Positions 34,645 to 43,905 are shown, numbered from the stretch's first letter. The stretch: 64,000 nucleotides of DNA from Pokkaliibacter plantistimulans (GCF_046844695.1 NZ_CP177354.1:4960001-5024000), one strand, 5' to 3'. Notes: generated by a model from the letters alone, not told the origin. A program made the numbers and translations.

Positions 34645-35919
34645 ATGAGAAAGCAATGTATAGTTCATATTGGAATGCACAAAACCGGCTCAACAACTAT
34701 CCAGAATACACTTCACGATGCCAATATAGATAACTGTCAATACCTAAATTTGTGGAGCCCGAACCATTCTGGCTTTTTTGTAACAGTATTTTCTAGTAAT
34801 GCTTACAAGTATCATGGACATACAAAACTTGCACGAACACACGATGAAATAGATATACTGAGGGATAACTTTAATGCAAGACTAGAAAGTGAAATAAGGT
34901 CTTGCACTAAAGATAAAGCAATTATCTCAGGCGAAGACATATCCAATATTCCAGAGGAAGATCTGGTTACATTAAGAGAGTATTTAAAGACACATTTCCG
35001 TGAAGTAAAAATTATTGGATATGTTCGACCTCCCGTATCATTTATTCAGAGCGCATTTCAACAACTCGTAAAAGATGGCTTAAACTATTTCAACCCTGAC
35101 ATACTCGTTCCCTCATATAGAAGCAAATTTGAAAAGTTTGATAGAGTATTCGGAGAGAGCAATGTTCGTTTGGTTTTATATTCCCGTGAAAGTTTAAAAG
35201 ATGGAGATATAGTTTCGGACTTCTGCCACCAAATTGGCATACCTAGGATTATTAGAGAAGACATTTCTAGAAATGAGTCGCTATCTATGGAAGCCACCGC
35301 ATTGCTGTATCTTCAAAGAAAGTATGGTTCGGGGTATGGCAACTATAAAAACTCTCCTAGAGATAACGATGTCTTCATTACTGAACTGAGTAGGATAGAA
35401 GGAAGGAAATTTTCTTTTGGACATAATATTGTTAAAAGAGTCATGGAGCAAATTAAAGGAGATATTGACTGGATATCAGATAGGCTGTCCCTAGATATAT
35501 TGGAAAAAGATGATAAATCTAATGATGGAGTTGACAGTGAAGATGAGCTAATAGATATAGCCTTCAATGCCAGAAAAAAACTAATTGATATTCTCATATT
35601 GGAGAGAGCTACGCAAAACTGTGATCTAGAAAAGCTCTGCGATATTTTAGATACATTCAAGAAAAACATATCTACACCGGAAGCTCATCTGCCATTAGAA
35701 ACGGTTTTATTTGGAGGAGGACATACATCCGAGATTGCTAAGGAAATTAAGTCAATTGAATCTGCAGTCGATGTAGACATATTGAGGGTGCTAACAGAAA
35801 GACTATTGGCTGTGGGCGAAAGAGAGGCAGCACTTATAGTCATTCAATGCGCACTAAAATTGCGTCCCAATGGACCTAGGCTAAAAGAAATATACAGTAC
35901 ACTGGTTAATCCATGTTGA
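34645..35919 (+). CDS. Sulfotransferase-like protein
   Basis: 424 residues. The N-terminal CIVHIGMHKTGSTTIQNTL is the 5'-phosphosulfate-binding P-loop of PAPS-dependent sulfotransferases. IISGEDIS and IIGYVRPPVSFIQSAFQQLV correspond to the later strand and 3'-phosphate (Arg...Ser) region. The C-terminal 130 residues are alpha-helical, with a degenerate TPR-like end (EREAALIVIQCALKLRPNG). It is related to the protein at 41615-42538. In a polysaccharide cluster it probably sulfates a sugar, but acceptor and activity are inference. The gene is clearly AT-rich. Confidence 0.65.
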   Translation: MRKQCIVHIGMHKTGSTTIQNTLHDANIDNCQYLNLWSPNHSGFFVTVFSSNAYKYHGHTKLARTHDEIDILRDNFNARLESEIRSCTKDKAIISGEDISNIPEEDLVTLREYLKTHFREVKIIGYVRPPVSFIQSAFQQLVKDGLNYFNPDILVPSYRSKFEKFDRVFGESNVRLVLYSRESLKDGDIVSDFCHQIGIPRIIREDISRNESLSMEATALLYLQRKYGSGYGNYKNSPRDNDVFITELSRIEGRKFSFGHNIVKRVMEQIKGDIDWISDRLSLDILEKDDKSNDGVDSEDELIDIAFNARKKLIDILILERATQNCDLEKLCDILDTFKKNISTPEAHLPLETVLFGGGHTSEIAKEIKSIESAVDVDILRVLTERLLAVGEREAALIVIQCALKLRPNGPRLKEIYSTLVNPC

Positions 35920-35965
35920 TTGCAGTTATACAGTCCTCAACCAAGAGAAAAAAGGTATAGGAATA

Positions 35966-37564
35966 GTGAAACGATTCATTTGTACCGGTTTTCATAGGAG
36001 TGCAACTTCCGTAACTGCAAATTGGCTTCAAGATCTAGGAATAGATATGGGTCTAAATTTGATGGAAGGTAACTTCTCAAATCTGAAGGGACACTTTGAG
36101 GACTGGGAGGCAGTTAAGGTCAATGATGCAATACTCAGCACATGTAGCACGTCTTGGATGGATATTGGCCAAGTCAACATTGAACCCGATGAAAACTCAA
36201 AACTCCAGCTACGTTCATATATAGCACGACGAGACAGCAACTCTAAGTTTTGGGGTGTAAAAGACCCTAGGATATCACTACTGCTAGAGAGCTGGGATAA
36301 AGCCTGTGATCATGAAGTTAATTATATATTTATAGTTAGACATTGGGCTGCATGCATTGACTCACTTTATCGTCGCGCAAGTAACAGACTGCTTCATGGA
36401 CAACATGTTCTGGACCATTCTCTGTTTTGGGAAAAGCCATGTTTAGCACATAGAATGTGGCTTAACTATAATAAAAAAATTCTTGATTTTTATAGTCTTA
36501 ACAAGGATCGCTGTATACTTATTACACAGAATTATATGACATCCAATGCTTGTCACTTGCCTAAGATTCTGAATGATAAGTTTAACTTGGCGTTGGATAT
36601 TTCTCTAGAATCACCTATTAAAAGAGACCTACTTACAGAGAAAGCTGAGAAGATCATTCAAGAAAACGCATCATCATATATGATTGAATGCTTAGAAAAT
36701 TTATGGAATGAAATTTTATCATCCACCAATCTAAAATCTGAAAACGAGAATATTATCTGGTCCTCCACACTGACAGATGAAGAAGCTCTTACAATAAAGA
36801 AGCTTAGTCAAAAAAAAATATGCTCACCAATGATGGTGCCGACTGCCTTTGAGGCAGTAAACCTTGCGCATCCTAAAAGCGTGGAAAGTAAACCAGAAGA
36901 AGAAATGATGCCATGGCAAGCAATCATTGATTTAGGCATTACAGCAAAGTCTAAGGGAAATTTTTTTGATGCTGAAAGATTTTTTTTGAAGGCAATATCT
37001 TTAGGTTCTTTCCCTTATGCATATGTTTACGTTGGTGACATCTATGAAGAGCAAGGAAAATTACTAGAGGCAGAGAGATATTATGGGATTGCAATACTTA
37101 AAAACCCTCAAAATCCCGCTTTCAAAATTCGGTTAGCCAATCTGCTTAGACGCCTTGGTCAGCATCAACGTGCTGCGTTAACTTATAAAGATGCATTTGA
37201 TATTGAATTCCCTTCAGCTGCATTGGTATGCCATGCCGCAGACTCTGTCCTAAAGTCTGAGGGACCAGAAAGTGCAATTTCATTTTTGAACGGCTTTACG
37301 AGTTTTTCAAAGGAGAATAGCGTTTCCAGTACGCTAGCAAGGCTAGAGGCGCTTATAGATACAAAACGGGCTGAACAGACATTTAAGAATATAGCTCGAG
37401 AGCAGCTCAGCACCATTAATATTTCTAGTCAGATTGCCAAAGTAATGTCGAGTATTTCAGACTCAGGTTCAGAAATGTGCTTCCTAACCTATAGCTTAAA
37501 ACAACTTAGAAGATACTTCTCACTTATTGAAATTGATAAGATCTTACAGGAGCAGGAAATATGA
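35966..37564 (+). CDS. Sulfotransferase-family protein with C-terminal TPR repeats
   Basis: 532 residues, GTG start with an AGGA/AAAGG region just upstream. Residues 1-230 form a sulfotransferase-like P-loop domain: FICTGFHRSATSVTANWLQ (GxHRS-type loop), GVKDPRISLLLESW and IFIVRHWAACIDSLYRRA (3'-phosphate region). Residues about 310-430 are tetratricopeptide repeats (DLGITAKSKGNFFDAERFFL, YVGDIYEEQGKLLEAERYY, RLANLLRRLGQHQRAALTY). Proteins of this layout are found in capsule and glycan loci, where the TPR part may bind the growing chain. It is distinct from the two HxGxxKTGS proteins in the same cluster. Confidence 0.68.
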   Translation: MKRFICTGFHRSATSVTANWLQDLGIDMGLNLMEGNFSNLKGHFEDWEAVKVNDAILSTCSTSWMDIGQVNIEPDENSKLQLRSYIARRDSNSKFWGVKDPRISLLLESWDKACDHEVNYIFIVRHWAACIDSLYRRASNRLLHGQHVLDHSLFWEKPCLAHRMWLNYNKKILDFYSLNKDRCILITQNYMTSNACHLPKILNDKFNLALDISLESPIKRDLLTEKAEKIIQENASSYMIECLENLWNEILSSTNLKSENENIIWSSTLTDEEALTIKKLSQKKICSPMMVPTAFEAVNLAHPKSVESKPEEEMMPWQAIIDLGITAKSKGNFFDAERFFLKAISLGSFPYAYVYVGDIYEEQGKLLEAERYYGIAILKNPQNPAFKIRLANLLRRLGQHQRAALTYKDAFDIEFPSAALVCHAADSVLKSEGPESAISFLNGFTSFSKENSVSSTLARLEALIDTKRAEQTFKNIAREQLSTINISSQIAKVMSSISDSGSEMCFLTYSLKQLRRYFSLIEIDKILQEQEI

Positions 37565-37657
37565 ACCTTCTAATCAAAAAATCTAAATTTAATGTTTAAA
37601 ATTTCTATTTTCATTCACCTACTTATATAGTCTTCTTTAATTTTCAGGAGTGGACCA

Positions 37658-38338
37658 GTGCACAATATGAAGGGAATCAACTCTTATTATAGAGAGTTGA
37701 CAGAAGACGACATAAATAATAGGGCCCATAGAGCATTCGTTGGCGGGATGTGGGAAGAAATCGGAAAATTGCAGTTTGATTTTATGCTCAAATCAGGTCT
37801 GCAACCCGAGCATAAGCTACTTGATCTTGGCTGTGGATGCTTGCGAGGTGGTTTGCACTTTATAAACTATCTTGAAGAACAACATTACTATGGCCTCGAT
37901 ATAAATAACTCTCTTATAAATGCAGGCAAGATAGAGATACAAGAAGCAGGACTGACCCACAAAAGCCCAAATCTACTTGTAGATGACTCATTTCTCATAG
38001 AAAGATTTGGCCAGAAGTTTGACTTTATGATATCGATATCCCTGTTTACCCATCTTCCTTTGGAACTAATTCATAAATGTCTATCTGAAGTCAGGAAAAA
38101 TCTAAAGCCTGATGGCATCTATTATGCTACCTTTTTCCTAGCGCCAGCATCCTCACACACAGAAGATATCAGGCAAGAGCCAGGCGGTATCGTGACGAAG
38201 TACAACTCTGATCCATTTCACTATTCTGTTGATGAGATAGCCAGCGTTGCAGAATCTGCTGGCCTTAATTTCACTATGTATGGCGATTGGCAACATCCCA
38301 GAAATCAGAAAATGGCTAGTTTTCGCCTAAGAAACTAG
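37658..38338 (+). CDS. Class I SAM-dependent methyltransferase
   Basis: 226 residues from a GTG with a CAGGAG site eight bases upstream (an ATG follows three codons later). The Rossmann motif I is KLLDLGCGCLRGG (residues about 53-65). Motif II is YYGLDINNSLINAG and the motif IV region is FDFMISISLFTHLPLELI. It probably O-methylates a sugar of the polysaccharide; small-molecule or protein targets cannot be excluded. The gene is AT-rich like its upstream neighbours, and a 240-base gap follows. Confidence 0.8.
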   Translation: MHNMKGINSYYRELTEDDINNRAHRAFVGGMWEEIGKLQFDFMLKSGLQPEHKLLDLGCGCLRGGLHFINYLEEQHYYGLDINNSLINAGKIEIQEAGLTHKSPNLLVDDSFLIERFGQKFDFMISISLFTHLPLELIHKCLSEVRKNLKPDGIYYATFFLAPASSHTEDIRQEPGGIVTKYNSDPFHYSVDEIASVAESAGLNFTMYGDWQHPRNQKMASFRLRN

Positions 38339-38577
38339 CTCTGACATATAATGGTGAGTGTTGGCGACGCAACTCATCGAATGACTATTGCATACGGCCA
38401 ACGTCAGTATTATATCCGTATCTTTTCTATATCAATCTACACCATTGAGACATCTCCTTTACTTCGATATTCGCAAGTAGAAATTATTATTTTCTTTTTG
38501 AGGCTGCATTTTATCGAAGACACCTAATGCAATAATCCATTATTAATTATTATTTTCTCAGGCTTTGAGGTTCAAAG

Positions 38578-39624
38578 ATGGTAAAGAAAAACACCATTGC
38601 GCTCCATAGTCTCGGTAAGTCTTTTGTGGGCCCGATTTTAGTTTCTTATGTTACTGCAATTGCCAGAAAAACGTCTGATTATCCATTTAAGCTATTTGCG
38701 TTGGCCCGCGAAGGATATTACCTTCAGCAGGCGCTTAAAGCAGTCAATATAGATAGTACCTATCTTCTAGCATCACGCACATTTCTTTTCAGGATATGCA
38801 TCCATTTGCCTGACTCCTGGCAGTGGTCACTTGCTGGACAATACGAAGGAACAGTTGGGTCGTTTCTGCAAGATCGGTTTGGTTTCACTCAACAAACACT
38901 TTCTCTGATTTTCGATGAGACTCTACTGGAAGATAGATTTGATCTATCCAGCAGCTCAGACCTGCAGGCAATGGAAGCGTTTCTGGAAGACAATCTTGAA
39001 CTGCTCCGTGAGCAGACTGGTCCGAGTCGTGAAGCTTATCTTGCTTATCTGCAACACGTTGGCTTTATGGACTCGCTGTACACCCCTTTACTGCTTGATC
39101 TTGGGTACTCAGGTACTATTCAAAAACTCCTCACTTTACTCACCGCACAGCATACTGAGGGGTTTTACGTTATCGCGACTAAGCCAGGCACGAGCCTGGT
39201 GGCAGGAAAAGAGGTCACGATGCAAGGTTGCTTGAAAGAAGGCGTGAAGCTAGGTGATGGTTATCTTATGCTGGATCGCTCGATGTTTGTCGAATGCTTA
39301 CTCACTTCTCCTAATGGGCAGTTTGTTGACATCGACCAGCTGGGTGGCACAGAAGAAATGCCCTTTACCTTCTATTACGGCAGAGAAACCAATGCGCAGC
39401 GCTATTTCTCCGATCTGGAGCTCGTCATGCAAGGTGCCCTGTCACATGTTGCGCACTGTTATAACCATGGCATAGTCTACACTGCCGAAGAGGTGGAGCA
39501 GCTTTTTAAACCCTTTGTGACCCAACGAAATATGTTACCTAAGAATAGCTGGCACCTTTTTCTTGCTGATGACAGCATTTCTGGTAACGACTTTATTAAC
39601 CCAATGCAGTTTTTCTGCCTCTAA
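38578..39624 (+). CDS. Partner of the RgpF-HAD protein (COG5610 C-terminal-type domain)
   Basis: 348 residues. It contains FKLFALAREGYYLQQALKAV, YLLASRTFLFRI and LLLDLGYSGTIQKLLTLL. These resemble the region that follows the HAD domain in long COG5610-type predicted hydrolases (F-L-x-R-D-G-Y ... Y-x-x-S-R-R). Here that region is a separate gene just before an RgpF-HAD protein. A paralogue with the same pairing is at 57604-58644. Exact role unknown; a link to sugar-phosphate or phosphoglycan processing is only a guess. Base composition is distinctly less AT-rich than the genes on either side. Confidence 0.6.
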   Translation: MVKKNTIALHSLGKSFVGPILVSYVTAIARKTSDYPFKLFALAREGYYLQQALKAVNIDSTYLLASRTFLFRICIHLPDSWQWSLAGQYEGTVGSFLQDRFGFTQQTLSLIFDETLLEDRFDLSSSSDLQAMEAFLEDNLELLREQTGPSREAYLAYLQHVGFMDSLYTPLLLDLGYSGTIQKLLTLLTAQHTEGFYVIATKPGTSLVAGKEVTMQGCLKEGVKLGDGYLMLDRSMFVECLLTSPNGQFVDIDQLGGTEEMPFTFYYGRETNAQRYFSDLELVMQGALSHVAHCYNHGIVYTAEEVEQLFKPFVTQRNMLPKNSWHLFLADDSISGNDFINPMQFFCL

Positions 39625-39648
39625 GTCCTCCAGGTTGCAATCAATCTC

Positions 39649-41589
39649 ATGAAAATCCCCTTCAAGAAGCAGCTTAAACGGATCATTAAGGGCAGCCGTG
39701 ACCCTCAACGTTCATACCGTGCAGGTATCCTTGCAAGTGCACTGCGAGGAGGTTTATTCGATCCGGCCTGGTACAAAGATACATACAAGCTTGAAACCGA
39801 TGATCTGGAGCAGTTATTTAGCGACTACTTCAGGAAGTCCAGCTTTGCCAACGTCAACCCTTCTCCTAGTTTTGACAGCGAGACTTATCACAAGCTCCAT
39901 ACAGATGTTTACCATCTTGGTTTATGCCCTCTCGCCCACTACCTTGAACATGGCCAACGAGAAGGCCGGATGGCTACACCTGCTACCAATAAGTGGAGCC
40001 CTTCCAGCGAACTGAAAGCATCTACAGCCCTTACAGAGAGTGCTAAAGAGCAGAAGGTTGCTGTACATCTGCACATCTTTTATGAAGACTTCATAGAGCG
40101 CTTTTATCATACGCTGGTGCAATTTCCTGTTGAGTTCGACCTACTGCTGACACTCTCCAAACCGGAGTATATCGAGCTTGCCAAAGCGCGCTTTGGCAAG
40201 CTCAAAAATGTCAAACAGATTGATACGGCTGTTGTGCCCAACAGAGGGCGTAACTTCGGCCCGCTGCTGGTGGAGTACGGTAGTAAGTTGCAGGAGTATG
40301 ATCTGTTCTGTCACTTACACTCCAAGAAGTCTTTGTACTCTGGCAAAGAGCAGACCCAGTGGTCTGACTATCAGAACGAGTTCATTCTGAAAGACCCCTC
40401 AGTCACCACCCGCCTGCTCAATATGTTCAGCGACCATCCTGAACTTGGTCTGTACTACCCTACTTCGTTCTGGATGATGCCGAGCTGGGTCAATCACTGG
40501 ACGTGTAATAAGGGATTTGCCCAGCCATTTCTAGATGAATGGCAAGTACAGATGCAGAGTGATTTCCTGCCGTATCCTGTAGGCGGTATGTTTTGGGCAA
40601 GGCCCAAGGCTTTGCAACAGTTGTTAAGCAAGCGCTTCAGCTATGAAGACTTCCCTGCTGAGCCCCTGCCTAATGACGGCTCCATGTTACATGCTATCGA
40701 ACGGCTGCTGGGCGTTCTTACCGAGCACAATGGCTTTGAACAGTTCTTCTACTATCCACCTACCGGGCAGTTCACTCAGGATTCCAGCTATATCTACATG
40801 AACTACAACCAGTCACTGGAATCCGTCAGCAGCGCGATCCATGCATATCATGCGGTTTCCTTTGACGTTTTCGACACCTTGGTGCGGCGTGAATTTTCTG
40901 AACCAGATTACGCAAAGTTACTCCTAGGAAAGTCACTGGCAGAACAAGGTGTCGTCAATGACGCACAAACTTTTGTCAGGCTGCGCAACGAAACAGAATT
41001 CGAACTTCGTAAAGAGTCCAGTTTTCAGGGTGATATCAGTATTGAAGCCATTTATCGGCGTATCGCCAGCTCACTAAACGTACCTGAATCGAAAGCAGAT
41101 GAATGGATGTGGCAGGAGTTCTCCCACGATCTGGCTATGATTCAACCCAAAAATGAGATGGTTGAGCTGTTTAATCAGCTGTCACAAAGTGAGAAAAACC
41201 TATTTATTATTTCTGACACCTACTATACGCCCCACCAAATTGAGAAAATGCTACGCAAAGTCGGCATTCATGGCCGTTATCAATTGCTGGTTTCGAGCGA
41301 AGAGCAGAAGCGTAAAGATAATGGAACTATGTGGCGGTATATGAAGGAGCAAGTAACGGAGAAAAAAATCTCCTCGCTAATTCATATCGGCGACAACGTT
41401 CGTGCAGATGCACAGATACCCGGCGACCTTGGTTTTAGTACATTCCATATTCTTCACCCCAACGACAAATGGCTGGCTTGCGGTTTCCCTGATGTAATTA
41501 GCTCCGCAGAGAAATTGAATGAGCTTCACATTCTCAAGTGGGGCAGCATGATTAGTGATAATGGCCGCTATCCGTTGATTGGCGGATAA
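39649..41589 (+). CDS. RgpF-like rhamnan synthesis protein fused to a HAD hydrolase
   Basis: 646 residues. An N-terminal segment has one NPLxHYLxxGxxEGR-like motif (LCPLAHYLEHGQREGRMA). An RgpF domain follows at about 140-380 (AVHLHIFYEDFIERF, NRGRNFGPLLVEYG, HLHSKKSLYSGKEQTQW, YPVGGMFWARPKAL, LPNDGSMLHAIERLL). A HAD domain starts near residue 404, with motif I SFDVFDTLVRR, motif II IISDTYYT and the acidic motif HIGDNVRADA, all intact. A glycosyltransferase-phosphatase fusion is suggested. It follows the LAREGY-type partner gene by 24 bases, and the pair has a near-duplicate in inverted orientation at 55522-58644. Confidence 0.8.
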   Translation: MKIPFKKQLKRIIKGSRDPQRSYRAGILASALRGGLFDPAWYKDTYKLETDDLEQLFSDYFRKSSFANVNPSPSFDSETYHKLHTDVYHLGLCPLAHYLEHGQREGRMATPATNKWSPSSELKASTALTESAKEQKVAVHLHIFYEDFIERFYHTLVQFPVEFDLLLTLSKPEYIELAKARFGKLKNVKQIDTAVVPNRGRNFGPLLVEYGSKLQEYDLFCHLHSKKSLYSGKEQTQWSDYQNEFILKDPSVTTRLLNMFSDHPELGLYYPTSFWMMPSWVNHWTCNKGFAQPFLDEWQVQMQSDFLPYPVGGMFWARPKALQQLLSKRFSYEDFPAEPLPNDGSMLHAIERLLGVLTEHNGFEQFFYYPPTGQFTQDSSYIYMNYNQSLESVSSAIHAYHAVSFDVFDTLVRREFSEPDYAKLLLGKSLAEQGVVNDAQTFVRLRNETEFELRKESSFQGDISIEAIYRRIASSLNVPESKADEWMWQEFSHDLAMIQPKNEMVELFNQLSQSEKNLFIISDTYYTPHQIEKMLRKVGIHGRYQLLVSSEEQKRKDNGTMWRYMKEQVTEKKISSLIHIGDNVRADAQIPGDLGFSTFHILHPNDKWLACGFPDVISSAEKLNELHILKWGSMISDNGRYPLIGG

Positions 41590-41614
41590 ATAGTTTATTA
41601 ATTGAGTTATAATC

Positions 41615-42538
41615 GTGAAATTTGATACACTTTATCTACATGTAGGCTGGTCTAAAACTGGCACATCTGCAATTCAGTCTGCCTTGCAGAACAATAAAGA
41701 CTTACTTCTAGAAAAAGGCATTCTTTATCCACAAAGTATTAAGTGGAATGATCACTCTCATCACCATTTTGCCTTTGCATTTAAGAAAATACATGGCTAC
41801 CAGCCAGAGTATGATATTGACCAAGCAATTTCTTTATTAGAGGAAGAGCTAGAGAGCTCTGACTCCAAAAATGCAATAATCTCTTCAGAGCTATCACCAG
41901 TATATTTTAACAATGAAAAATTCTTGAGATTTTATACAAAGAACTTTAAGCAAGCGAAGATAATATTAACTGTCAGACAACAGTCAGAACTACTTATTTC
42001 ACTTTTTAATCAGTTAATAAAAGATCCTAACGTAAGATATGGTTCAACGTTATTTACACTTGCATTCAGCAATGCCGCTTGGCTCAACTATGCTCAAGGT
42101 GCAGATAGATGGGCACAACATGTAGGAAAAGAGAATATAATAGCTATTCGTTACAGCGATCACGTCGTAGACGATTTTTTTAATATATTCAAAATCGATT
42201 CTATACAAAATGAATCAAGCAGCAGTATTATCAACCCTTCACTGCCAACTAGAGCACTTGCAGTCATACAGCATCGCTGCAGGCAAGCAGCTAATCCTGT
42301 TGAGTATGCTAAAATGCGGGATAATATTTTATCTATCATTCCAAATATTCCAACTGAACACGACAGATATTTTCTATTTACACCTGCGGAGCAGAAAGCG
42401 TTCGATGACTTTTTTGTCGGCAGCAACAATCGTCTGGCCAAGGAATATATGAATGAGCCAACGCTTTTTTCAGGGAAAAAGTATAAGCCTGTCGGAATGA
42501 TTCCGCCTGGCTTTAGAATTGAGGATTACATTAAATGA
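41615..42538 (+). CDS. Sulfotransferase-like protein
   Basis: 307 residues from a GTG without an obvious ribosome-binding site. The P-loop-like LYLHVGWSKTGTSAIQSAL is followed by IISSELSPVYF and IILTVRQQSELLISLFNQLI (3'-phosphate-like region). The order and spacing are the same as in the protein at 34645-35919, of which it is a shorter relative. It ends in a four-base overlap with the next glycosyltransferase gene. It probably modifies the same polysaccharide; enzymatic activity is unproven. The gene is AT-rich, contrasting with the preceding RgpF-HAD gene. Confidence 0.62.
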   Translation: MKFDTLYLHVGWSKTGTSAIQSALQNNKDLLLEKGILYPQSIKWNDHSHHHFAFAFKKIHGYQPEYDIDQAISLLEEELESSDSKNAIISSELSPVYFNNEKFLRFYTKNFKQAKIILTVRQQSELLISLFNQLIKDPNVRYGSTLFTLAFSNAAWLNYAQGADRWAQHVGKENIIAIRYSDHVVDDFFNIFKIDSIQNESSSSIINPSLPTRALAVIQHRCRQAANPVEYAKMRDNILSIIPNIPTEHDRYFLFTPAEQKAFDDFFVGSNNRLAKEYMNEPTLFSGKKYKPVGMIPPGFRIEDYIK

Positions 42539-43650
42539 GCCTTCAAGCCAAGCTTCTTCCCAACATCAAGCTGGTCGCCGTTGCTAAAGACGAAGCGCCT
42601 TATCTAGCAGATTGGATCTTCCATCATCTTTATTTTGGTTTCTCAGCAATCGATATACATATCAACAGAACTACTGATAACTCGGAAGAGATTTTAAGAA
42701 GCATAAGAAGTAGATTTCCATCTGTTAATTTTTATTATAATGATTGGGTTGATCAAGTAAGTGATGCTGTAAGCACTAAAATCCAACAGATAAGTTATGC
42801 TCAGAGTTTTCATAATAACAAAAATCACTATGATTACATTTTATTTTTGGATATTGACGAATATTGGACACCAAAAGACTTCGAGACACCAATAACATCT
42901 CATCTACAGCATCTTGGAAAGAACTTACCAGTTGCATACGAATGGTTATGTGAATTTGGAAGTAATGATAACTTCACCTCACTACAAAGTGAGTTTAAAT
43001 GTTTTCAAAATGGACTCGTCAAGACTTTGCTTCCCAGCAATACTGAAATTAAATTTTTCAGATGCCATGTTCCAGTTTACGCCAAGCCGACTACAACACT
43101 TCTTGCAAATGGTAATGAGTTCATACCTGAGTCTAACAACCCGCAAATACTTCAAAGATCAAAGGTATCAGTAAAAGATGCCTACATAATACACAGAATG
43201 TTTAGATCTGAGCTGGAGTATCTTTCATCACTATACCGAGGTAATCCTGAAAACAACTCACTACTGAAGCTTAATCGGCAAGGAGGATTTGAACGAGATA
43301 GACACGATTCTATTAACGTTATGCTACCTGCAGAAGCATTTGAAAAATACAGTCTAGAGCGAGAGCGATTCATTAAGCTTTTGTCTTTAGATCATCTCAT
43401 AACGTCTGCTCAAGAAATGGTCACAAGCCGAGCGCAGAAATCTATTGACGAGATACCAAAAAGCTTAGCTGTTAGTCGAAACCAAACCTATGCAGTATTA
43501 AAAGGCATTAACGATATACGCGTGAAAGACAAAATCACCGCGTTTGAGGCTTCCATTCAACTAACGCCAAATCAAATTGACGAAAAGAGTGAAGAAAGAA
43601 GTTTCGCGAGTGAAATAAAGAACAAGATCAAGAATAAGCTTTTTAGCTAA
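42535..43650 (+). CDS. Glycosyltransferase, family 2-like (Glyco_tranf_2_4 / GT92 type)
   Basis: 371 residues. It opens IKLVAVAKDEAPYLADWIFHH, the standard entry of this group, with GFSAIDIHINRTTDNSEEIL and the metal-binding FLDIDEYWTPKDF (DxD motif). A later FFRCHVPVYAKPTTTL and IIHRMFRSELEYL fit the same family. The C-terminal 80 residues are charged and poorly conserved. It is the last gene of the polysaccharide cluster before the secretion cassette and overlaps the preceding sulfotransferase-like gene by four bases. Confidence 0.8.
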   Translation: MSLQAKLLPNIKLVAVAKDEAPYLADWIFHHLYFGFSAIDIHINRTTDNSEEILRSIRSRFPSVNFYYNDWVDQVSDAVSTKIQQISYAQSFHNNKNHYDYILFLDIDEYWTPKDFETPITSHLQHLGKNLPVAYEWLCEFGSNDNFTSLQSEFKCFQNGLVKTLLPSNTEIKFFRCHVPVYAKPTTTLLANGNEFIPESNNPQILQRSKVSVKDAYIIHRMFRSELEYLSSLYRGNPENNSLLKLNRQGGFERDRHDSINVMLPAEAFEKYSLERERFIKLLSLDHLITSAQEMVTSRAQKSIDEIPKSLAVSRNQTYAVLKGINDIRVKDKITAFEASIQLTPNQIDEKSEERSFASEIKNKIKNKLFS

Positions 43651-43694
43651 ACTCTTCATATTGAAAAGGGGATGTGGCCGCATAGATTTTGCGG

Positions 43695-43809
43695 CTCTGC
43701 TCTCTGCTCTCTGCTCTCTGCTCTCTGCTCTCTGCTCTCTGCTCTCTGCTCTCTGCTCTCTGCTCTCTGCTCTCTGCTCTCTGCTCTCTGCTCTCTGCTC
43801 TCTGCTCTC
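43695..43809 (+). repeat. Heptanucleotide tandem repeat (CTCTGCT), about 16 copies
   Basis: Perfect CTCTGCT units run from 43695 to about 43809, between the last polysaccharide gene and the type I secretion ABC gene. Because 7 is not a multiple of 3, gain or loss of a unit shifts any frame through it, and all three forward frames are open across it. This is the form of a slipped-strand contingency locus. The homologous start of the ABC protein is downstream at 43937, so an effect on transcription or leader structure is as likely as a frame switch. Confidence 0.92.
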
Positions 43810-43877
43810 AAAAATTCAGCCAGCCCTTGCTCTGTCTGTCACTTGGCAGTCACTTGTTACCAGCAACAACATTTCAA

Positions 43878-43905
43878 TTTACAAAAAAATATCAAACTGT
43901 AAAAT
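43878..43905 (+). promoter_or_regulatory. Putative promoter of the type I secretion cassette
   Basis: TTTACA (43878-43883), 16 bases, then TAAAAT (43900-43905). Transcription would start about 25 bases before the ATG of the ABC gene. The heptanucleotide repeat ends about 70 bases upstream of this -35 box. Confidence 0.45.

Noticed and set aside
43695..43809. Possible CRISPR array
   Set aside because: The units are contiguous 7-mers without spacers. The kpsE and RTX repeats also lack spacers and are coding.
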